Positions 60,714 to 64,000 of a DNA stretch of 64,000 bases are shown in pieces. The DNA is taken from contig NZ_FNHL01000001.1 of the NCBI RefSeq assembly GCF_900103715.1, forward strand, positions 1,187,796-1,251,795, given 5' to 3'. The notes beneath the pieces are model-generated. The model was given only the letters and a program-made list of their open reading frames with translations. It did no database searches and was not told the DNA's origin. Origin of the DNA: Halogranum gelatinilyticum. GTDB taxonomy: Archaea > Halobacteriota > Halobacteria > Halobacteriales > Haloferacaceae. The first letter of the stretch is position 1; each line of letters starts with the position of its first letter. The translations under genes were made by a program, and so were the position numbers.

Positions 60714-61928
60714 ATGACTGGTCCCTACGGCCGTCGTCGGTACCTCCAACTCGCCGCGGCAGCACTCTCCACGGCCGTCGGTGGCTGTCTCGATGGTTCC
60801 GAACAGTCCACGCCGACCGACCGCCCGACGACGGCGACAGCTGAAACGACAACCGAACCGACTGCTGCTGAACCGTCCGTCGAGGGTGCCGCAATCCGCT
60901 GGCGCGTCCCGCTCGCGAAGCGCGTTTCGACCCCGGCGACCGACGGTGACTCGGTGTATACGACGAGTTCCGACCGGACTGTCCGGGCGTTCGCCGCCGC
61001 CGACGGGAGCCGCCGGTGGGAGACGAGCCATCCGACGGCACTCTACCGCGGCCCACGCGTCTCCGACGACGCCGTGTACGTCTGCGGCTACGACCGGCTG
61101 TCGGCGTTGGACCCGCGAGACGGGAGCGAGCGGTGGCACTACGAACTCGCAGGGTCCTTCTCGTCGAACCCCGTCTTCGGCGACGGACGGCTCTACGTCG
61201 GGAACAGTTCGGTGTCGACGAGTCACCGGGCGTCGCAGTATCCCGAAGACCTGTTCGCGCTCGATCCGGACGACGGTTCACTCGTCTGGAAGCGTGACCT
61301 CGCTGAGGAGGACCGACTCGCTGGCCGACCGCTGTTGCACGACGGGACGCTCTACGTACAGTTGGAACGCGGTGGTCTCGTCGCACTCGACCCCGACACG
61401 GGCGAGACACGGTGGCGGACGACGCTCTCGTCACAGCGACAGCAGGCGAAGGACGGGCCGAAGCTCGCCGGTCGGACGCTCGTCGCGACCGACGCCGACC
61501 TCGTCTACGGTCTCGACCCGGAGAACGGGAGCGAGCGGTGGCAGGTTGGCGACGTTGCCACCGTCCCCGCCACGCTCGGTGACACGGTGTACGTCGGTGG
61601 GTACGTCGGGACGAAGCGGATGGTCTACGCCCTCGCCGCCGCCGACGGGAGCGAGCGGTGGCGACAGACCGTCGACGGGGAGTTCTCCACTATTTCGGCA
61701 CTTTCGACCGGTACCACGGGTCTCTACGTGTCGACGACGCGGTCGGCCGGGGACAGGGGCGGCCGCGACGACGAGACGACACTCCACGCACTCGGGGACG
61801 GCGGCTCTCTCCGCTGGCGGCTCACCGTGTCTTGCGCCGGTGTACGCCCGGTCGCGGTCCACGACGAGACGACGTTCGTCGGAACCGGACTCGGCGACGG
61901 GAGTCTCTACGCGCTCACTGCAGACTGA
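60714..61928 (+). CDS. PQQ-like beta-propeller Tat lipoprotein
   Basis: 404 residues from ATG 60714. Signal YGRRRYLQLAAAALS and lipobox VGGC. After a Thr-rich linker (TPTDRPTTATAETTTEPT) come seven or eight PQQ-like blades with DG(S)ERW repeats (DGSRRWETS, DGSERWHYE, DGSLVWKRD, TGETRWRTT, NGSERWQVG, DGSERWRQT). Cofactor binding is uncertain; many such propellers are BamB-like scaffolds. Different from the FG-GAP propeller at 34882. Confidence 0.9.
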   Translation: MTGPYGRRRYLQLAAAALSTAVGGCLDGSEQSTPTDRPTTATAETTTEPTAAEPSVEGAAIRWRVPLAKRVSTPATDGDSVYTTSSDRTVRAFAAADGSRRWETSHPTALYRGPRVSDDAVYVCGYDRLSALDPRDGSERWHYELAGSFSSNPVFGDGRLYVGNSSVSTSHRASQYPEDLFALDPDDGSLVWKRDLAEEDRLAGRPLLHDGTLYVQLERGGLVALDPDTGETRWRTTLSSQRQQAKDGPKLAGRTLVATDADLVYGLDPENGSERWQVGDVATVPATLGDTVYVGGYVGTKRMVYALAAADGSERWRQTVDGEFSTISALSTGTTGLYVSTTRSAGDRGGRDDETTLHALGDGGSLRWRLTVSCAGVRPVAVHDETTFVGTGLGDGSLYALTAD

Positions 61929-61963
61929 CGCGCCCGACGATCGATGTCGCCGTTGCCACGACA

Positions 61964-61969
61964 ATTATA
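61964..61969 (+). promoter_or_regulatory. TATA box of the kinase gene
   Basis: ATTATA centred 28 bases before ATG 61995. Confidence 0.55.
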
Positions 61970-61994
61970 CCACCCGCCGTCATAGGGGGAGACG

Positions 61995-62792
61995 ATGGAT
62001 TTTCGTCGCCTCCTGCGGGGCCGTGTCGAGTGGTCCCGGCTGGAACACGTCATCGGCGACCTCGCCGAGCGGTACGACCGCGAGGCGGTCCACGTCCGCT
62101 TTCTCGACGCGGACAACTGGCTCTCCACCCCGATGGTCATCGACGACGAGTGGTTCGTCAAGGTCATCTCCAAACAGAACTCGCTCGTCCACGCGCTGTT
62201 CACCACCGGGCGAAACCTCGGCGCGTTCTCCAGCGGCACCGAGGGCTTCTTCGAACATTTCGGGACGCCCTACGACATGGCCCGCCACGAACTGGAGGCG
62301 ACCGAGAAGATGCGCGACCTCGGTATCAACGCCCCCGAACCCGTCGAAGCCCTCGAACTCGACGGACTCGGGGTTCTCGTCCTCGAATATCTCCCGGAGT
62401 TCCGCTCGCTCGACCAACTGGACAGGGAGGCCGAACGCCGACTCGCCCCGGAACTCTTCGAGCATCTCCACCTGATGCACGACAACGGTCTGGCCCACGG
62501 CGACCTCCGCGCCGAGAACGTCCTCATCCGCGACGGCGAGATCTACTTCATCGACGCCACGAACGTCCGTGACGACGGCCGGGAGGACGCCCGCTCGTAC
62601 GACATCGCCTGCGCGCTCGGCGCGCTCGAACCGCTCATCGGCGCGCCAGCCGCCGTCGACGCCGCGCTCTCCGCGTACACCATGGAGGAACTGCTCGCCG
62701 CCCGCGAGTTCGTCGACTTCGTCAACATCCGCCCGGACCACGACTTCGACGCGGCACAGTTGAAGGGCGAAATCGAGAAACGCGGCTCGTGA
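61995..62792 (+). CDS. RIO/Kdo-type serine/threonine protein kinase-like
   Basis: 265 residues. A small N-lobe (VIDDEWFVKVISKQNS with ATP-binding Lys), catalytic loop GLAHGDLRAENVLI (HGD....N) and a DFG-equivalent EIYFIDATNV. Compact kinases of this group phosphorylate proteins or sugars. The rest of the C-lobe is short and helical. Its target is unknown. Confidence 0.88.
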   Translation: MDFRRLLRGRVEWSRLEHVIGDLAERYDREAVHVRFLDADNWLSTPMVIDDEWFVKVISKQNSLVHALFTTGRNLGAFSSGTEGFFEHFGTPYDMARHELEATEKMRDLGINAPEPVEALELDGLGVLVLEYLPEFRSLDQLDREAERRLAPELFEHLHLMHDNGLAHGDLRAENVLIRDGEIYFIDATNVRDDGREDARSYDIACALGALEPLIGAPAAVDAALSAYTMEELLAAREFVDFVNIRPDHDFDAAQLKGEIEKRGS

Positions 62793-62946
62793 CTGCACTC
62801 TTCTCACGCCGCCAGATACTGCTGACCTGTTCGTAGCCGCCGCTGGTGTGCCCGTCGTGCCCGAGCCGTCGCCGCGGGAGTGCTGAACGGTCAGTCCACC
62901 AATCAGGGAGCTTTTTCACCCCACCCGTCGCAAATTTTACCAGATC

Positions 62947-64000
62947 ATGAACGACCAGACGGACGAGCCGTACCAACACTACATCGGCGGTGAGTGGACG
63001 GACGGCGAGAGCACGGAGACGTTCGACAGTGAGAACCCCGCGACGGGCGAGACCCTCGGCACCTTCCAGCGCGGGACCGAGGCGGACATCGACACCGCAC
63101 TCGCTGAGGCCGACGAGGCCTACGAGGAGTGGCGCGAACTGTCGCATATCGACCGCGCGGAATATCTCTGGGACATCTACCACGAGCTCCGCGAGCGGAC
63201 CGAAGAACTCGCAGAAGTCGTGACCAAAGAGTGCGGCAAGGAAATCTCGGAAGGTCGCGCGGACGTCATCGAAGCGTACCACATGGTCGAGTGGGCCGCT
63301 GGCGACGCTCGCCACCCCAAAGGCGACGTTATCCCGAGCGAGATTCCCGCCAAGGACGCCTATATGCGCCGCAAACCTCGCGGCGTCGTCGGCTGTATCA
63401 CCCCGTGGAACTTCCCGGTCGCCATCCCCTTCTGGCACATGGCCGTCGCCCTGGTCGAGGGTAACACCGTCGTCTGGAAGCCCGCCGAACAGACGCCGTG
63501 GTGCGGCCAGATCATCGCCGAGATGTTCGAGGATGCCGGTATTCCCGACGGCGTGTTCAACATGGTCCAGGGCTTCGGCGACGCCGGCGCCTCCATCGTG
63601 GAGGACGAACGCGTCGACACCGTCCTGTTCACTGGTTCGGCCGAGGTGGGCCACGAGGTCGCCGAGAAAGTCGCCCAGCAGCCCGGCAAACTCGCCGCGT
63701 GTGAGATGGGTGGCAAGAACAACGTCGTCATCACCGAAGAGGCGGATCTGGACATCGCCGTCCACTCCGCGCTCATGACCTCGTTCAAGACGACCGGCCA
63801 GCGCTGTGTCTCTTCAGAGCGCATCGTCGTCCACGAAGACGTCTACGACGAGTTCAAAGACCGCTACGTCGAGTTGGCAAAGAACGTCTCCGTCGGCGAC
63901 CCGCTGGACGAAGACACCTTCATGGGCCCGCTCATCGAGGCCGGTCACAAGGAGAAGGTCACGAAGTACGCTGAGCTGGCGAAGAAAGAGGGCGTGAACG
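62947..64000 (+). CDS. Aldehyde dehydrogenase, 3' truncated
   Basis: At least 351 residues, open to the window end. Features of NAD(P)-dependent ALDH: CITPWNFPVAIPFWHMAVAL, VWKPAEQTPWCGQ, GSAEVGHEVAEKV, catalytic Glu in LAACEMGGKNN, catalytic Cys in TTGQRCVSSERI. The 155-base gap before it shows no other gene. Substrate unclear; succinate-semialdehyde or a related sugar-derived aldehyde is possible. Confidence 0.94.
   Translation, partial: MNDQTDEPYQHYIGGEWTDGESTETFDSENPATGETLGTFQRGTEADIDTALAEADEAYEEWRELSHIDRAEYLWDIYHELRERTEELAEVVTKECGKEISEGRADVIEAYHMVEWAAGDARHPKGDVIPSEIPAKDAYMRRKPRGVVGCITPWNFPVAIPFWHMAVALVEGNTVVWKPAEQTPWCGQIIAEMFEDAGIPDGVFNMVQGFGDAGASIVEDERVDTVLFTGSAEVGHEVAEKVAQQPGKLAACEMGGKNNVVITEEADLDIAVHSALMTSFKTTGQRCVSSERIVVHEDVYDEFKDRYVELAKNVSVGDPLDEDTFMGPLIEAGHKEKVTKYAELAKKEGVN

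Overview
The window is a compact, roughly two-thirds G+C stretch of a halophilic archaeal (haloarchaeal, class Halobacteria) chromosome. The evidence is the strongly acidic Asp/Glu-rich proteins, Tat-type (twin-arginine) lipoproteins as the main exported proteins, TATA boxes centred about 27 bases before the start codon (leaderless mRNAs) at most genes, and families typical of the group: ADP-forming acetyl-CoA synthetase, an Lrp-TRASH copper regulator, CbiX with a DR2241-type partner, a DUF5786 small protein and a haloarchaeal actin. The genus cannot be fixed from this. I saw no rRNA, tRNA, transposase, CRISPR array or prophage. Both ends cut a gene: an M24 peptidase on the left and an aldehyde dehydrogenase on the right.

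Layout. 1-10.5 kb is core metabolism and housekeeping: peptidase, sorbitol-type alcohol dehydrogenase, the acetyl-CoA synthetase/DRTGG pair, a MazG-like protein, a TM-helix channel-like protein, a ZIP metal transporter with an upstream palindrome, and thioredoxin reductase. 10.7-20.3 kb holds a 74-bp tandem duplication over the 5' end of a Tat lipoprotein gene, cysS, an EamA exporter, the cbiX-DR2241 chelatase pair, a Trm112-like protein and purA. 20.5-28.3 kb holds a small winged-helix regulator with a repeat-rich promoter, a large coiled-coil protein, a methyltransferase, a CDP-alcohol phosphatidyltransferase, and a K+ channel with two RCK units.

28.4-39.7 kb is the most unusual part. Cytochrome oxidase subunit III is followed by two paralogous Tat lipoproteins that look like tandemly duplicated P19/Tpd (Fe/Cu-binding) domains, two paralogous polytopic membrane proteins with conserved intramembrane histidines, a DsbA-like lipoprotein, a 2Fe-2S ferredoxin, an FG-GAP/PQQ-like propeller, a Tat-exported DyP-peroxidase-like protein lacking the usual catalytic Asp, and a membrane protein/winged-helix regulator pair. 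Together these read as a cell-surface metal (Cu or Fe) and redox module that has not, to my knowledge, been described as a unit.

40-46 kb: MFS transporter, aldo-keto reductase, a TraB-like/RDD fusion and an Fe-S photolyase followed by a hairpin-dense intergenic region. 46.4-50.5 kb: cspA and a copper-resistance island (CopA ATPase, Lrp-TRASH regulator, HMA chaperone) with a clear shared operator candidate. 50.6-64 kb: AhpD-like protein, MscS channel with a repeat-coded tail, PfkB kinase, an isolated ArlD/E-domain protein beside an actin homologue, sugar isomerase, acyl-CoA dehydrogenase, a PQQ-like lipoprotein, a RIO/Kdo-type kinase and an aldehyde dehydrogenase.

A second unexpected observation is a noncoding hairpin element present twice, in opposite orientations (2307-2358 and 36189-36240), both times between the 3' ends of convergent genes.
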